The notes: a model not told the origin generated them from the letters alone. A stretch of DNA of 64,000 nucleotides from an uncultured Butyricimonas sp. (GCA_944320555.1 CALUHX010000004.1:29366-93365); one strand, 5' to 3'. Shown: positions 52,302 to 62,715, numbered from the stretch's first letter. Numbers and translations: made by a program.

Positions 52302-53255
52302 ATACTCTTCTTTTTTGATTATTTACGTGATTTCCTCGACAACTCTGCAAATATCATGTCCAACGAACTCTTCTCAACACGCATCTCCTGCAAATGCCAA
52401 CAACGACGGGAACTCTCGTCCACCACTCTGTCCGACACCTCCTGCAAGTCTGTGAACCGCAAACGGTACTGTCCCCCTCCCAAATCATCCACCCCGCCCA
52501 CTCCGGACAAGCGGGTCAAATCCCCCACATCCGGCAACGAGCCAAAGCGAACGTAAAGTGTGTTCGGCACAATGTAGTTGTCAAAATCGTCCACTGTGCC
52601 CGTGAACACCAAACGGCCTTGCTCTATCATCAAGATCGCATCGCAAGCAGCCTGCACCTCCGACAATATGTGCGTCGACAAAACCACCGTGCGCTCCTCC
52701 GCTATCGACTTGATTAAATGGCGAATCTCCACTATCTGGTTCGGGTCCAACCCGTTCGTCGGCTCGTCAAACACCACCAGCTCCGGCTTGTGAATAATCG
52801 CCTGCGCTATCCCCACACGCTGCTGGTAGCCTCCCGACAGATTCTTCAACAAACGCTTCCGAAAATGCGACAATCCGCACACATCCAGCACCTCGTCAAC
52901 CGCTCCTCCCCGATCCCGCACCTCCATGTCCCGAACATCCGCAGCATGGCGAAGATACTCCTCCACCGTCAAATCCTCGTACAAGGGTGGCTTCTGGGGA
53001 AGAAAACCTATATGACGCTTCGCCTCTATCGGATGCCTTCCCATGTCTATTCCCATCACACGAACCTCGCCCTCCGTCTGGCGAAGAACGCCACAAATGA
53101 TGTTCATCGTCGTCGATTTCCCGGCTCCGTTCGAACCCAGCAATCCGTATATCCCCCGGCGGGGTATCTCAAAACTGATGTCACGCACCGCCCACTGCAC
53201 GCTGTATCGGTGCGACAGACTGTCCACTCTTAATATACTATCTGACATATCATTA
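52245..53255. repeat. 1,011 bp near-identical repeat, copy 1
   Basis: It matches 55487-56497 at an offset of 3,242 bp. The only difference I found is one base (A at 53219, C at 56461), which changes Ser to Arg near the start of the ATPase. It covers the whole ATPase gene and the first 19 codons of the permease downstream. Confidence 0.9.
52319..53248 (-). CDS. GldA-like ABC transporter ATPase (locus 2, copy 1)
   Basis: A 309-residue ATPase from ATG 53248 (MSDSILRVDSLSHRYS). Walker A GSNGAGKS, signature LSGGYQQR, Walker B LVVFDEPTNGLDP, H-loop STHIL and the GldA-like C-terminus SSLDMIFAELSRKSRK. Differs from the copy at 55561-56490 by a single residue (Ser10 versus Arg). Lies 27 bp after the GldFG copy 2 stop and 17 bp before its own permease. 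Confidence 0.93.
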   Translation of the reverse strand: MSDSILRVDSLSHRYSVQWAVRDISFEIPRRGIYGLLGSNGAGKSTTMNIICGVLRQTEGEVRVMGIDMGRHPIEAKRHIGFLPQKPPLYEDLTVEEYLRHAADVRDMEVRDRGGAVDEVLDVCGLSHFRKRLLKNLSGGYQQRVGIAQAIIHKPELVVFDEPTNGLDPNQIVEIRHLIKSIAEERTVVLSTHILSEVQAACDAILMIEQGRLVFTGTVDDFDNYIVPNTLYVRFGSLPDVGDLTRLSGVGGVDDLGGGQYRLRFTDLQEVSDRVVDESSRRCWHLQEMRVEKSSLDMIFAELSRKSRK

Positions 53256-53275
53256 TTCTTATATTCATTAAACAA

Positions 53276-55543
53276 TTATCGGCTTCTCCGTCGTAACCAC
53301 ACAAAGAAATACAATCCCAACACACACAACGGTATCGCAAACACAAACAATCCTTGCATAAACTTATAACTTCCTTCTGTCACATGAACATTCACTTCCG
53401 GCGAAGGCATACGATTCACATTTATCGGAGCTTCGCCATCTGACAACCAATTACACAAACTAATAATTAAACCTGAATTATATGTAACGTTATTCCGACG
53501 CATTTCTAATTCGCCATTAGACAAACAATCAACATCTCCTACAACAATAATTCTCTGCTTCTTTCCGTTTTTCACCCGATGCAATCCCAATAATGTATTA
53601 AATTGTTTTTTCACTTCTCCTGCTTCTGAATTGAAACATACCATATCGTCCAAGAAATCACTTGTTTCTAACTCCGTCCACCCATCACAAGTTGCTATTG
53701 GAAACAACTCAAATCCTCTGTTTGCTACGACCTCAATCCCTCCTCCCATTGGCAGGCAAACCGCCTTTGTTAAGCGATACAACTTTTTTCGTGCCTCTTC
53801 CGTTGTCGGACACACCAATACTTGCGGTTCTATTTTCCGCTCTTGCACTAATAACGGTGTCACTTCTACACCAAGTAATTCATGCGTCCACTCATTTGTT
53901 ATTTCGCGATACTCCGGCTCCAACAACAACAACATATCATCACCTCTATCCAAATAAAGTGTCAAATTCCGCCATTCCGTTTCCGTCAACAACTCTCGGG
54001 GCGCAGCCATCACCAGCAACGTAATATCATCCGGCACAGGACTCTCCAATGATATTTGGGCAATGTCAAATCCTTGATTCCATAATGACGTTACCGATTT
54101 CTTATCATTCCCCACCCGGCTATATCCCATTACCGATTCGTCCAAAATGCTACGTTCTTCCTGGCCTTCCACAAACGCCATCTTCGGCATGTCCACCACC
54201 AACCGCTTTAACGCCATTGTAATCTCCCCTTCCTGTGGCATTCTCGGCCCCCCGTAATAAAAATGACGCAACCATTCCCAATCTCCATTTTCCCTTTTAA
54301 TCTGCCACACGATACGATAATCCTCTTCGGACAAATCCACAATTTTATCAATAGCAATCTTATCCAAGAGTTTTGTACTATCCAGTCCGTCACGCTCACA
54401 CACCTCTCTCGCCCGCTCCCAAGCACTCCGCTTGTCATACGCGCCCCGTTTTCGTTCTTCCTCCAGCTCCGCATAATAATAAACGATATCTAATTTTATT
54501 TCCGGTTTAAATCGAGTGTATTTTTCAAATATTTTTCGTTGTTCCAGCACAAAACTGGGATAACGGACATCATCATAAAATGGAGCGACCACATTCACGT
54601 AAGCCGTAATGTTCAAACCTCCATCCAATTGTTTCACAATCTCCTGACTTACTGGCAGCAATGTATTACGCTGAGTTTTGGTCATATCCTTATATCCTTT
54701 AAATATTGGCTGAGAAGTAATCAACGCCAATACACAAACCACAACCACCACACCTATGTTTTTTAACATCACAGAGTAAAACGGCAAATGCTGGCGAACT
54801 GCCCGCAAACGAATAATGGCAAAAGTTAAAAACATTGCGCTCATTATCGGGAAATATAACACATCTTCCGTGCAAAGCATTCCCAAAATAAAAGGGTCTG
54901 CCCGTCGAGCAATGCTCAACCAATGAGTAATGTCTCGTATAAGTTCATAATGTTGTCCGAAATTGCCAACAATGCTCAATCCTGCCAATACAAGAAAAGT
55001 ACACAGAGCCGCCACCAATTGATAAGATGTCAAACTGGAAATAAACAACCCTACTGCCATATACGTACAAGCTAGCAAAAACACTCCTAACCACCCCGTC
55101 AATATCCATCCCCATTCAAATCCTTCTATAGTGCAACCCGCATAAACCACGTATATCAGCGAAGTACCAATCAAAACCAACGCATATACTACTAAAGCCA
55201 AATATTTCCCAAAGATGATTTGCGAATTCTTCACTGGAGAAGAATACAATAATTTTATAGAACCACTCGAAAATTCCCGCCCCACAACTCCCATCGTCAG
55301 CAACGGGATATACAAGTTCAGCATACTAATTATTGTGTACCACATTCCTCGTTGGCTTAAAAACACCAAATTGGAGGCTCCGGTCGACCGTCCGTATTGC
55401 TCCACATTCAACAAAAGATGACTATAAAAACCACAAAACGCTATGCCCATTTGTACCAAAAAGCATAATAGCAACAGCCACGCCATTGGCGAATAGAAAA
55501 GCAACTCCAGTTCCTTTCTCGCTATTCTGAATATCATTCTCAT
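53276..55543 (-). CDS. fused GldF-GldG-type ABC-2 permease/auxiliary protein (locus 2, copy 2)
   Basis: A 755-residue fusion as above: permease part about 1-250 (FYSPMAWLLLLCFLVQMG, SREFSSGSIKLLYSSPVKNSQ), exoplasmic GldG-like part, terminal helix (about 728-748) and RRRSR. The exoplasmic domain is only distantly similar to that of copy 1, which suggests the two permease-auxiliary chains handle different partners while sharing one almost identical ATPase. Confidence 0.85.
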   Translation of the reverse strand: MRMIFRIARKELELLFYSPMAWLLLLCFLVQMGIAFCGFYSHLLLNVEQYGRSTGASNLVFLSQRGMWYTIISMLNLYIPLLTMGVVGREFSSGSIKLLYSSPVKNSQIIFGKYLALVVYALVLIGTSLIYVVYAGCTIEGFEWGWILTGWLGVFLLACTYMAVGLFISSLTSYQLVAALCTFLVLAGLSIVGNFGQHYELIRDITHWLSIARRADPFILGMLCTEDVLYFPIMSAMFLTFAIIRLRAVRQHLPFYSVMLKNIGVVVVVCVLALITSQPIFKGYKDMTKTQRNTLLPVSQEIVKQLDGGLNITAYVNVVAPFYDDVRYPSFVLEQRKIFEKYTRFKPEIKLDIVYYYAELEEERKRGAYDKRSAWERAREVCERDGLDSTKLLDKIAIDKIVDLSEEDYRIVWQIKRENGDWEWLRHFYYGGPRMPQEGEITMALKRLVVDMPKMAFVEGQEERSILDESVMGYSRVGNDKKSVTSLWNQGFDIAQISLESPVPDDITLLVMAAPRELLTETEWRNLTLYLDRGDDMLLLLEPEYREITNEWTHELLGVEVTPLLVQERKIEPQVLVCPTTEEARKKLYRLTKAVCLPMGGGIEVVANRGFELFPIATCDGWTELETSDFLDDMVCFNSEAGEVKKQFNTLLGLHRVKNGKKQRIIVVGDVDCLSNGELEMRRNNVTYNSGLIISLCNWLSDGEAPINVNRMPSPEVNVHVTEGSYKFMQGLFVFAIPLCVLGLYFFVWLRRRSR

Positions 55544-56497
55544 ATACTCTTCTTTTTTGATTATTTACGTGATTTCCTCGACAACTCTGCAAATATCATG
55601 TCCAACGAACTCTTCTCAACACGCATCTCCTGCAAATGCCAACAACGACGGGAACTCTCGTCCACCACTCTGTCCGACACCTCCTGCAAGTCTGTGAACC
55701 GCAAACGGTACTGTCCCCCTCCCAAATCATCCACCCCGCCCACTCCGGACAAGCGGGTCAAATCCCCCACATCCGGCAACGAGCCAAAGCGAACGTAAAG
55801 TGTGTTCGGCACAATGTAGTTGTCAAAATCGTCCACTGTGCCCGTGAACACCAAACGGCCTTGCTCTATCATCAAGATCGCATCGCAAGCAGCCTGCACC
55901 TCCGACAATATGTGCGTCGACAAAACCACCGTGCGCTCCTCCGCTATCGACTTGATTAAATGGCGAATCTCCACTATCTGGTTCGGGTCCAACCCGTTCG
56001 TCGGCTCGTCAAACACCACCAGCTCCGGCTTGTGAATAATCGCCTGCGCTATCCCCACACGCTGCTGGTAGCCTCCCGACAGATTCTTCAACAAACGCTT
56101 CCGAAAATGCGACAATCCGCACACATCCAGCACCTCGTCAACCGCTCCTCCCCGATCCCGCACCTCCATGTCCCGAACATCCGCAGCATGGCGAAGATAC
56201 TCCTCCACCGTCAAATCCTCGTACAAGGGTGGCTTCTGGGGAAGAAAACCTATATGACGCTTCGCCTCTATCGGATGCCTTCCCATGTCTATTCCCATCA
56301 CACGAACCTCGCCCTCCGTCTGGCGAAGAACGCCACAAATGATGTTCATCGTCGTCGATTTCCCGGCTCCGTTCGAACCCAGCAATCCGTATATCCCCCG
56401 GCGGGGTATCTCAAAACTGATGTCACGCACCGCCCACTGCACGCTGTATCGGTGCGACAGCCTGTCCACTCTTAATATACTATCTGACATATCATTA
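55487..56497. repeat. 1,011 bp near-identical repeat, copy 2
   Basis: Partner of 52245-53255 (offset 3,242 bp). The boundaries are sharp: identity stops inside codon 19 of the permease on one side and a few bases upstream of the ATPase ATG on the other. Confidence 0.9.
55561..56490 (-). CDS. GldA-like ABC transporter ATPase (locus 2, copy 2)
   Basis: A 309-residue ATPase from ATG 56490; a TTG seven codons upstream is unlikely. Same motifs as the copy at 52319, with Arg10 in place of Ser. It is the first of the four ABC genes after the lipoprotein gene, separated from it by a 112 bp gap containing a short hairpin, and 17 bp before its permease. Confidence 0.93.
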   Translation of the reverse strand: MSDSILRVDRLSHRYSVQWAVRDISFEIPRRGIYGLLGSNGAGKSTTMNIICGVLRQTEGEVRVMGIDMGRHPIEAKRHIGFLPQKPPLYEDLTVEEYLRHAADVRDMEVRDRGGAVDEVLDVCGLSHFRKRLLKNLSGGYQQRVGIAQAIIHKPELVVFDEPTNGLDPNQIVEIRHLIKSIAEERTVVLSTHILSEVQAACDAILMIEQGRLVFTGTVDDFDNYIVPNTLYVRFGSLPDVGDLTRLSGVGGVDDLGGGQYRLRFTDLQEVSDRVVDESSRRCWHLQEMRVEKSSLDMIFAELSRKSRK

Positions 56498-56537
56498 ATA
56501 TTTACACACAATATTCTTCTCTAAGGATCATTCCCAA

Positions 56538-56558
56538 CCGGGAGAACACCACTCCCGG
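56538..56558 (-). other. hairpin between lipoprotein and ATPase genes (locus 2)
   Basis: CCGGGAG and CTCCCGG, a perfect 7-bp stem with a 7-nt loop, between the lipoprotein stop and the ATPase start. No T-run follows on the minus strand; it could stabilise the susCD mRNA end or act as a weak attenuator separating susCD from the ABC genes. Confidence 0.5.
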
Positions 56559-56602
56559 CTTTGGAACAACCCTGTTATAAACTACCAAACACCTATTTAC
56601 AA

Positions 56603-57559
56603 CTAATCTTTCAAATGTTCCGAACTCTGCCAAACATCCACAGGAAACCCTTGTTCCCGCAAATAATCAATCATCGCATTATATTTCGCCCGAATACGCC
56701 CCCAAGGATCCCTAGCCGAGTTCATGCATCCCCACAAAGGCGGTTCTGTTCGCAAATAAAGATCATCATAATTAAACACAGCCGGCTCTCCCTCCAATAT
56801 CTCCAAGGGCATAGCTGCCAAATCCAAATAATAACGAAAATCATTTTCTGCAGAAGTTTGAACATCCGTTGTTAATGTCTGAGAATTCAAATACCCAGCA
56901 CTAAACATGGAATCAGTCTGACTATTCTGCCAAAATCCTTGATACGCATACCCCAACGCATCTGCATCGATGAATTCTTGTGGCACAGATATTTCTCCGC
57001 TCTCAAGCAACAACCGTAACATATAAGCGTTTGTTTCCGCTTGAAATCTTCCCTTTGAATACAATGTCATCGTGTCTATCTCAGCACTACATCCATTTAG
57101 AGCGATATTGTCAAATCCTTCCCATAGATTAATGCGAGTATAAGAAGTATATTGCTCGCCCCCCGTCGGCCGACAAGTATTCATATCATCCAATTGCGAA
57201 CATAACAACACTTTCATAGGCAAATATTTCATATAACGCTCCGGCCAATAATTGAAAAATGCATCTTCTATCAAATCCAACATGGCATTGGCATAGGCAG
57301 GATTTCCTTGCCGCATGGCAACTCCTCCGCCCCAACTCGTATTGTTCCAAAACATATCCGCTTCCCGAAAATCATACAATATATAAAAACCATAGGTTTC
57401 AAAATATTCTACAATTCGAGGATCAGCATCTTCCGATTGTCCCTGCGGAACCGTATAATGAAATTCCAATCCCTCTGTTGCCGTAAGCTCATCTTCATTA
57501 TAACATCCTGTAAAACAAAACATAATACAGAACAAACCCAAAATCAATCCTTTTCTCAT
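56603..57559 (-). CDS. substrate-import-associated metallohydrolase-like lipoprotein, zinc motif lost
   Basis: A 318-residue lipoprotein (lipobox CFTGC, cysteine about 19). The overall course of the sequence (long N-terminal beta/alpha part with FYILYDFREADMFWN, then YMKYLPMKVLLCSQLDD, and the later VPQEFIDADALGYAYQGFW) recalls the zinc-metallohydrolase lipoproteins that accompany SusCD pairs. Where HExxH is expected, the sequence is FQAETNAYMLRLLL: both histidines are missing. It is therefore probably a binding lipoprotein derived from that family. The assignment to the family itself is from pattern only. Confidence 0.55.
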   Translation of the reverse strand: MRKGLILGLFCIMFCFTGCYNEDELTATEGLEFHYTVPQGQSEDADPRIVEYFETYGFYILYDFREADMFWNNTSWGGGVAMRQGNPAYANAMLDLIEDAFFNYWPERYMKYLPMKVLLCSQLDDMNTCRPTGGEQYTSYTRINLWEGFDNIALNGCSAEIDTMTLYSKGRFQAETNAYMLRLLLESGEISVPQEFIDADALGYAYQGFWQNSQTDSMFSAGYLNSQTLTTDVQTSAENDFRYYLDLAAMPLEILEGEPAVFNYDDLYLRTEPPLWGCMNSARDPWGRIRAKYNAMIDYLREQGFPVDVWQSSEHLKD

Positions 57560-57586
57560 ATCTCACATTTTAATTTAATCAATAAG

Positions 57587-59080
57587 CTATCGTAAATTCG
57601 GATTTTGATCCAACACCGCTTGAGGTATCGGCAAAGCATATCGGGAATCCCCTTGTTCCAATGTATACGTCGTGGTTCCTCCTCCTGTGGCATAAAACAC
57701 ATGATCTATGCGTGGCATTCCTTGGCGACGCAAATCGAACCAACGATGATTCCCTTCGCCTGCCAACTCTCTACGCCGCTCACGCCAACAAAAATCCAGT
57801 AATTCATTAATATTGGCAAAATCACTTAATTCAGCATCCACATATCCCGGTTGAAAGCGATGACGGCGCAATTCATTCAAATCATCCAATGCAGCCTGTC
57901 CAAACACCTCTTCACCTGTTTCCCGATATTTTGCAATATAAGCCTCGGCCCGATTCAAATACACCTCCGCTGTCCGAACTCCCGCACCATAATAACCACG
58001 ATGACACTTATCCGCCCCAGCAATATACGGGTACCTTATATTCATTCCCCGGTCCCAATAATTTCCCCGCAACAAATAAGCGGCCGTAGCATTCGAATTT
58101 TCTGCCCCCATGTCCCCTCTGATGTCGATTGTATTCCCGCTTTGGTCTGCGGCATACACATTTTGCAAATCAACCGAAGCCGTAAAAGGATACAAAATTC
58201 CTAAGGCATCAACAGCCCTATCGTTTAAACCATTCATATTGTTCATCCAAAGCACCTCATCTTGATAACCGTTATCATATACTGTGTAATAACCCGCCAT
58301 GTTCAGATCCAGTAAATCCGGCTTCACCTTCAACACAGAATCGGCATAACGAATCACATTATCCCATTCTTCCATATACAAATAAGCTCTCGTCAGCAAA
58401 CCGTAAGCAGCCAAATAATTTATCCGAAGCAAACTCAATCCCTCTATATACTCATTATTTTTCATCAATTCAGCACCCATTTCTAAATCTGCTACAATTT
58501 GAGCATAAGTCTCCCCTACTGTATTGCGCTCTGGATAAACATCCGCCACTCCGGAAATCAGTTTCAATGGTACACCCGGTTCCGTCGCAGGATTTACCGC
58601 ATTATATGGCATTGCGAAAAAATTAATCAATGTCAAATAGTAAAATCCCCTCAAGGCATAAGCCTCACCCCTTAAATACTCCCGCTTCACCTCGTCGCCA
58701 TTCATCTCTCCGATATAATCCAACACCACATTGCACCCCATAATCTTTTGATAAGGGATTTGCCAAAACGTCACGTCTTGCCCGCCACCGGTTTCATTGA
58801 ACATATCCGGATCCCACGCAAACCGCCATCGTTCCTGATTTTTCCTGTTCTCTTGATTATAGGTGACCACGGCTTGAGATTCCACATCGTCTGTAAACAC
58901 CTCCGTCTTATATTCAAACAACCGTCCCTCTGTCCCATCCAAATAAGCATTGGATTGAAGTATCTTTTCCATCTCCGTCACTGTAGATGGATGCACTTCG
59001 CTTTGACTTGTTTCTTCCAAGAAATCTGCACATCCAAACAATATGGCCACCATTACCACATTTAGCATTTTTATTTTCAT
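57587..59080 (-). CDS. SusD/RagB-type surface lipoprotein (locus 2)
   Basis: A 497-residue lipoprotein from ATG 59080 (MKIKMLNVVMVAILFGC); an upstream TTG is unlikely. SusD hallmarks: EYLRGEAYALRGFYYLTLINFFAMPYNAVNP (about 135-165), EVYLNRAEAYIAKY (about 380-393) and LLDFCWRERRRELAGEGNHRWFDLRRQGMPR (about 425-455). Pairs with the SusC encoded 18 bp upstream. Confidence 0.93.
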   Translation of the reverse strand: MKIKMLNVVMVAILFGCADFLEETSQSEVHPSTVTEMEKILQSNAYLDGTEGRLFEYKTEVFTDDVESQAVVTYNQENRKNQERWRFAWDPDMFNETGGGQDVTFWQIPYQKIMGCNVVLDYIGEMNGDEVKREYLRGEAYALRGFYYLTLINFFAMPYNAVNPATEPGVPLKLISGVADVYPERNTVGETYAQIVADLEMGAELMKNNEYIEGLSLLRINYLAAYGLLTRAYLYMEEWDNVIRYADSVLKVKPDLLDLNMAGYYTVYDNGYQDEVLWMNNMNGLNDRAVDALGILYPFTASVDLQNVYAADQSGNTIDIRGDMGAENSNATAAYLLRGNYWDRGMNIRYPYIAGADKCHRGYYGAGVRTAEVYLNRAEAYIAKYRETGEEVFGQAALDDLNELRRHRFQPGYVDAELSDFANINELLDFCWRERRRELAGEGNHRWFDLRRQGMPRIDHVFYATGGGTTTYTLEQGDSRYALPIPQAVLDQNPNLR

Positions 59081-59098
59081 AGACAACTCTTTTATACA

Positions 59099-62000
59099 TT
59101 AAAAACCCATACTAATACCAACTGACCAAGTCGAAGACAGAGGCTGATTACCCAATGCCACTTCCGGATCACGTCCTTTAAAATCTTTACTTCTTATCTG
59201 GAAAAGATTTGTCACCGAACAATTAAACGACAAAAATTGTAAGAACTTTGGCGTGTTCTTTTCCGGTATATTCCAAGAAAGAGAGGCATTATTACAACGC
59301 AAATACCAGGCATCAACCACTCGCGCATCAGAATAAGCATACAATTGATAAGGCGCATAATTTCCCGTTGAATTTCCGCCTTCAGGAATCACTTGTGAAT
59401 TCATTGAAATGGGCTTTGCACTTGTCGCAATATCCGGTAAAGAGGGTATATTCGTATATGTCTCATCACCCGGCTTGCGCCAACGCTTCAACCACTCCGT
59501 GGACATATTCTCATACTCGCTCGGAATACTCGTGAAATTCGTTGACATCGGAGCCAAAAATGTATCCCCGCCTAAGCTCAAATTTAAGCTACTGCTCAAT
59601 GTCAATGACTTCCAACGAATGGAGAACGAGACTCCCGTTGTGAAATCCGGATCAAGTTTTCCGGCATATTTCATATACAAGGTGGCATCCGAAGATGCAT
59701 CCTCCAATTCCATCCCAGACAAGTCGAATTCAGGACCTCCAGTTTCAGGATTCAAACCTATAAAGTCAAAGGCCCAAAAACTGCTTACAGGATATCCGTC
59801 CTTGTTCAAATTACCAGAAGCGGCTTCACTCCATGAACCGGTAGGTTCCATTGTCGAGTTTACCTCATTATTTATCTTGCTAAAATTAAATCCCAAAGAA
59901 ACCACCCAATTCTCATTTCGATAAGGCACAAAACTTAAACTAGCATCCCAACCACTATTTTTCATCGAACCGCCATTTATTGGCATGCTCAAAACACCAT
60001 GTTCGTATGCAATTACTTGATTCGTAATCATATCTGTTGTCTTTTTGGTGTACCACTCGAAAGAACCACGTACTTTATGGTTGAACAAACTCACATCCAC
60101 GCCCAAATTTATGCTATTTACTTTTTCCCATTTCAATTTCGGCGCAGGTAATTTACTCACATTTAATCCATATCCGCCTTGATCCAATGCTTCAAAAGAA
60201 GCTGTCAACTCTGGGCTAACATTCTCTGCCACATTACCTTGGTAACCATAAGTAAATCGAAGACTCATATCACTCAAAATTTTCTGTCCCTCCAACCAAT
60301 GCTCCGCCCCCACATTCCAACGTAAACCAACCGCCCAAACTGGCTGAAAACGAGTCGACTTATCCTGCCCAAAACGATTAGACGCATCTCCTCGCACGCT
60401 CACATTGATCGAATAGCGATTATCAAACATATAACTCAATGTCGCATAGTACGAAAGATAATTATTTTCCGTGTCGGTAATCGTTGGCAAATAATCTGTC
60501 GCATACCGGTTCACTTGGTTGTTTACCTCTCTCGGCAGACGCACAAAAAGCCTCCCTTGATTATGCATATAACCATAGCGAGTACTTTGAAATCCGTTCG
60601 TCTTTGTGCTATTCGCCTCTTGCCCTAACATCACAGTAAAATAATGCAAACTATTGAACACTTTGCTATATTCCAATTGATTTCTCCAACTCCACGTCAT
60701 CGTGCCAGTCTCGTTTTCATTAAACTCACCTCCATAAGGCACATAAGAACGCTTATATTCATCGCTACCCTCTGCAAACTCCTCATAATTATATGTACGC
60801 AACTGAGCCATGTAATTTGATTGTTCTGTATACCAACTCTCCGAGCGGGTATGAGAATATTGATAAGAAACCAATGTATTGAATGACAAATCATCTGTGA
60901 TTTTCCAACGCAAATTCACATTTGATTGCACCGAAGCTACCGTGTTTTCATTGCCACTTTGCTCCAATTCATTAATAATATTATACAAATATCCATTATT
61001 ATGCTGATAATAATAAAACGAACCATCCTCATTGTAGCAAGGTATTGTACGATTGGTGCTATTCGCATACGTAAAAGGACTCGCACCTAAAAACGCATTA
61101 GTCTTGGCAACACTCCCTGCCACCGTCATGCTCAAATCAACACAACTCCACAATGTCGCCGACATATTCATATTGGCTGTATAATTTGTTTGGTCATTAC
61201 CCTTTGCGGTATTATTCTGTTGACTTATTCCAACAGATGCGTGATAGGTACTCTTATCTCCACCGCCAGAAATACTAATTGTATGGTTATGGCTAAACGC
61301 ATTCCGAAACAAAATCTTAAACCAATCCGTATTCGTCGTCTCCAATCGATCTGCAGCGTTGCTAAACTCTTCCAACGAAATCTCACCCCGCTTATATCGT
61401 AAGGCATAATGCAAATAACCGATTTGTTGATTTCCTCCCAACACAAGTCCTCGTTCGTATGCCTCACGAGAAACATCCACCCGCTGCTTGGAATTCATCA
61501 ACTCCATTCTATTATAATTTAATCGCGGAGTCAACGAAAAATTCCCGTTATAATTTACCACCAAACGTCCCTTTTCTCCTTTCTTCGTGGTAATCACAAT
61601 AACTCCGTTAGCAGCTTTCACCCCATAAATAGCAGTAGAAGCAGCATCCTTGAGTACAGTTACATCTGCGATGTCATTAGGATTCAACCAAGAAACCGCC
61701 CCTCCGATAAAGTCACGCATCATATCCATATTTGTTGGGTCGATATTGGACAAATCATTCGTTTTAAAAGGAAGAGGGTCTGTTTGAATTACTCCATCCA
61801 CCACCCAAATCGGCTCCGCATTCCCCAACAAAGTCGAGGTTCCTCGTATTCGAATACGTTGCCGAGTTCCTGTTAGTCCACTCGTATTCGTCACTATCAT
61901 TCCCGGGATCTTACCCTGTAAAGCCTGCTCCAATGTTTGCGAACCATTCAACAACAATTCATCAGCACTAACCTTACTCACAGAACCCGCCATAGAACGC

Positions 62001-62665
62001 TCGTTCACTCGCTGGTATCCCGTGACGACCACCTCGTCCATCTCTGCCACGTCTTCCTGCATCACCACATCGATTGTGTTTTTCCCTGCACACCTCACCT
62101 CCTGCGTTTCCATACCGACAAAGGAAAACACCAGCACTGCCCTCGCAGAATCGGGCACCATCAGTTCATAATGCCCTTTGGCATCTGTGGCCGTTCCCAC
62201 GGTTAACCCCTTTATCACGACTGTCACACCCGGAAGCAAAGTCCCTTTCGCATCCCTAACCGTTCCTTTCACTTTAATTGTTGATGCCACTTTCTCCTCA
62301 GCTGCTTTCTTTTTTTTAATCAAAATCACATTGTCTTCCAACCGCCAAGAAAGATTCGTACCTCTCAACAAAGTATTCATCACTTCCTCCAAAGGAGCAT
62401 TTACAACTTTCAAATTCCATGCGGGATACTGTTTTAAATCATCAACCTTGTACAAGAACCGACAATCAAACAGTTTACGTAATTCCTGCACAATTTCTAC
62501 CATGGGGCGTTCTTTAATATCCAACGTCACCCGTTTCTGCTGAGCCATACAAAATAACGGGAATATCATCAGCCATGCCAATAACAACACGCAAGCCCTC
62601 AGCCCCTTGGGCTTTTTTAACATCTTCTTTCCTCGGAGGAAAAACGAATGTCGTTCTTTTTTCAT
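59099..62665 (-). CDS. SusC/RagA TonB-dependent outer-membrane transporter with STN domain (locus 2)
   Basis: An 1188-residue protein: signal (about 1-41, ending FCMAQ), STN domain (about 45-116), carboxypeptidase-regulatory-like domain (about 127-208), MDEVVVTGYQRVNERSMAGS at the start of the plug, STAIYGVKAANGVIVITTKKG, and a barrel ending LSSTWSVGISMGF. Same class as locus 1, with about the same domain lengths. The STN domain indicates signalling to FecR 2 encoded 80 bp upstream. Confidence 0.94.
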   Translation of the reverse strand: MKKERHSFFLRGKKMLKKPKGLRACVLLLAWLMIFPLFCMAQQKRVTLDIKERPMVEIVQELRKLFDCRFLYKVDDLKQYPAWNLKVVNAPLEEVMNTLLRGTNLSWRLEDNVILIKKKKAAEEKVASTIKVKGTVRDAKGTLLPGVTVVIKGLTVGTATDAKGHYELMVPDSARAVLVFSFVGMETQEVRCAGKNTIDVVMQEDVAEMDEVVVTGYQRVNERSMAGSVSKVSADELLLNGSQTLEQALQGKIPGMIVTNTSGLTGTRQRIRIRGTSTLLGNAEPIWVVDGVIQTDPLPFKTNDLSNIDPTNMDMMRDFIGGAVSWLNPNDIADVTVLKDAASTAIYGVKAANGVIVITTKKGEKGRLVVNYNGNFSLTPRLNYNRMELMNSKQRVDVSREAYERGLVLGGNQQIGYLHYALRYKRGEISLEEFSNAADRLETTNTDWFKILFRNAFSHNHTISISGGGDKSTYHASVGISQQNNTAKGNDQTNYTANMNMSATLWSCVDLSMTVAGSVAKTNAFLGASPFTYANSTNRTIPCYNEDGSFYYYQHNNGYLYNIINELEQSGNENTVASVQSNVNLRWKITDDLSFNTLVSYQYSHTRSESWYTEQSNYMAQLRTYNYEEFAEGSDEYKRSYVPYGGEFNENETGTMTWSWRNQLEYSKVFNSLHYFTVMLGQEANSTKTNGFQSTRYGYMHNQGRLFVRLPREVNNQVNRYATDYLPTITDTENNYLSYYATLSYMFDNRYSINVSVRGDASNRFGQDKSTRFQPVWAVGLRWNVGAEHWLEGQKILSDMSLRFTYGYQGNVAENVSPELTASFEALDQGGYGLNVSKLPAPKLKWEKVNSINLGVDVSLFNHKVRGSFEWYTKKTTDMITNQVIAYEHGVLSMPINGGSMKNSGWDASLSFVPYRNENWVVSLGFNFSKINNEVNSTMEPTGSWSEAASGNLNKDGYPVSSFWAFDFIGLNPETGGPEFDLSGMELEDASSDATLYMKYAGKLDPDFTTGVSFSIRWKSLTLSSSLNLSLGGDTFLAPMSTNFTSIPSEYENMSTEWLKRWRKPGDETYTNIPSLPDIATSAKPISMNSQVIPEGGNSTGNYAPYQLYAYSDARVVDAWYLRCNNASLSWNIPEKNTPKFLQFLSFNCSVTNLFQIRSKDFKGRDPEVALGNQPLSSTWSVGISMGF

Positions 62666-62715
62666 ACTTTTGTAATATTAAAATTAAATACTAAGGAACA
62701 AAACAAGTTCTTGAG

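Noticed and set aside
52245..56497. Insertion sequence explanation for the 1,011 bp repeat
   Set aside because: The repeat has no terminal inverted repeats or transposase; it consists of an ABC ATPase gene and the start of a permease gene, so tandem duplication or gene conversion is the simpler reading.
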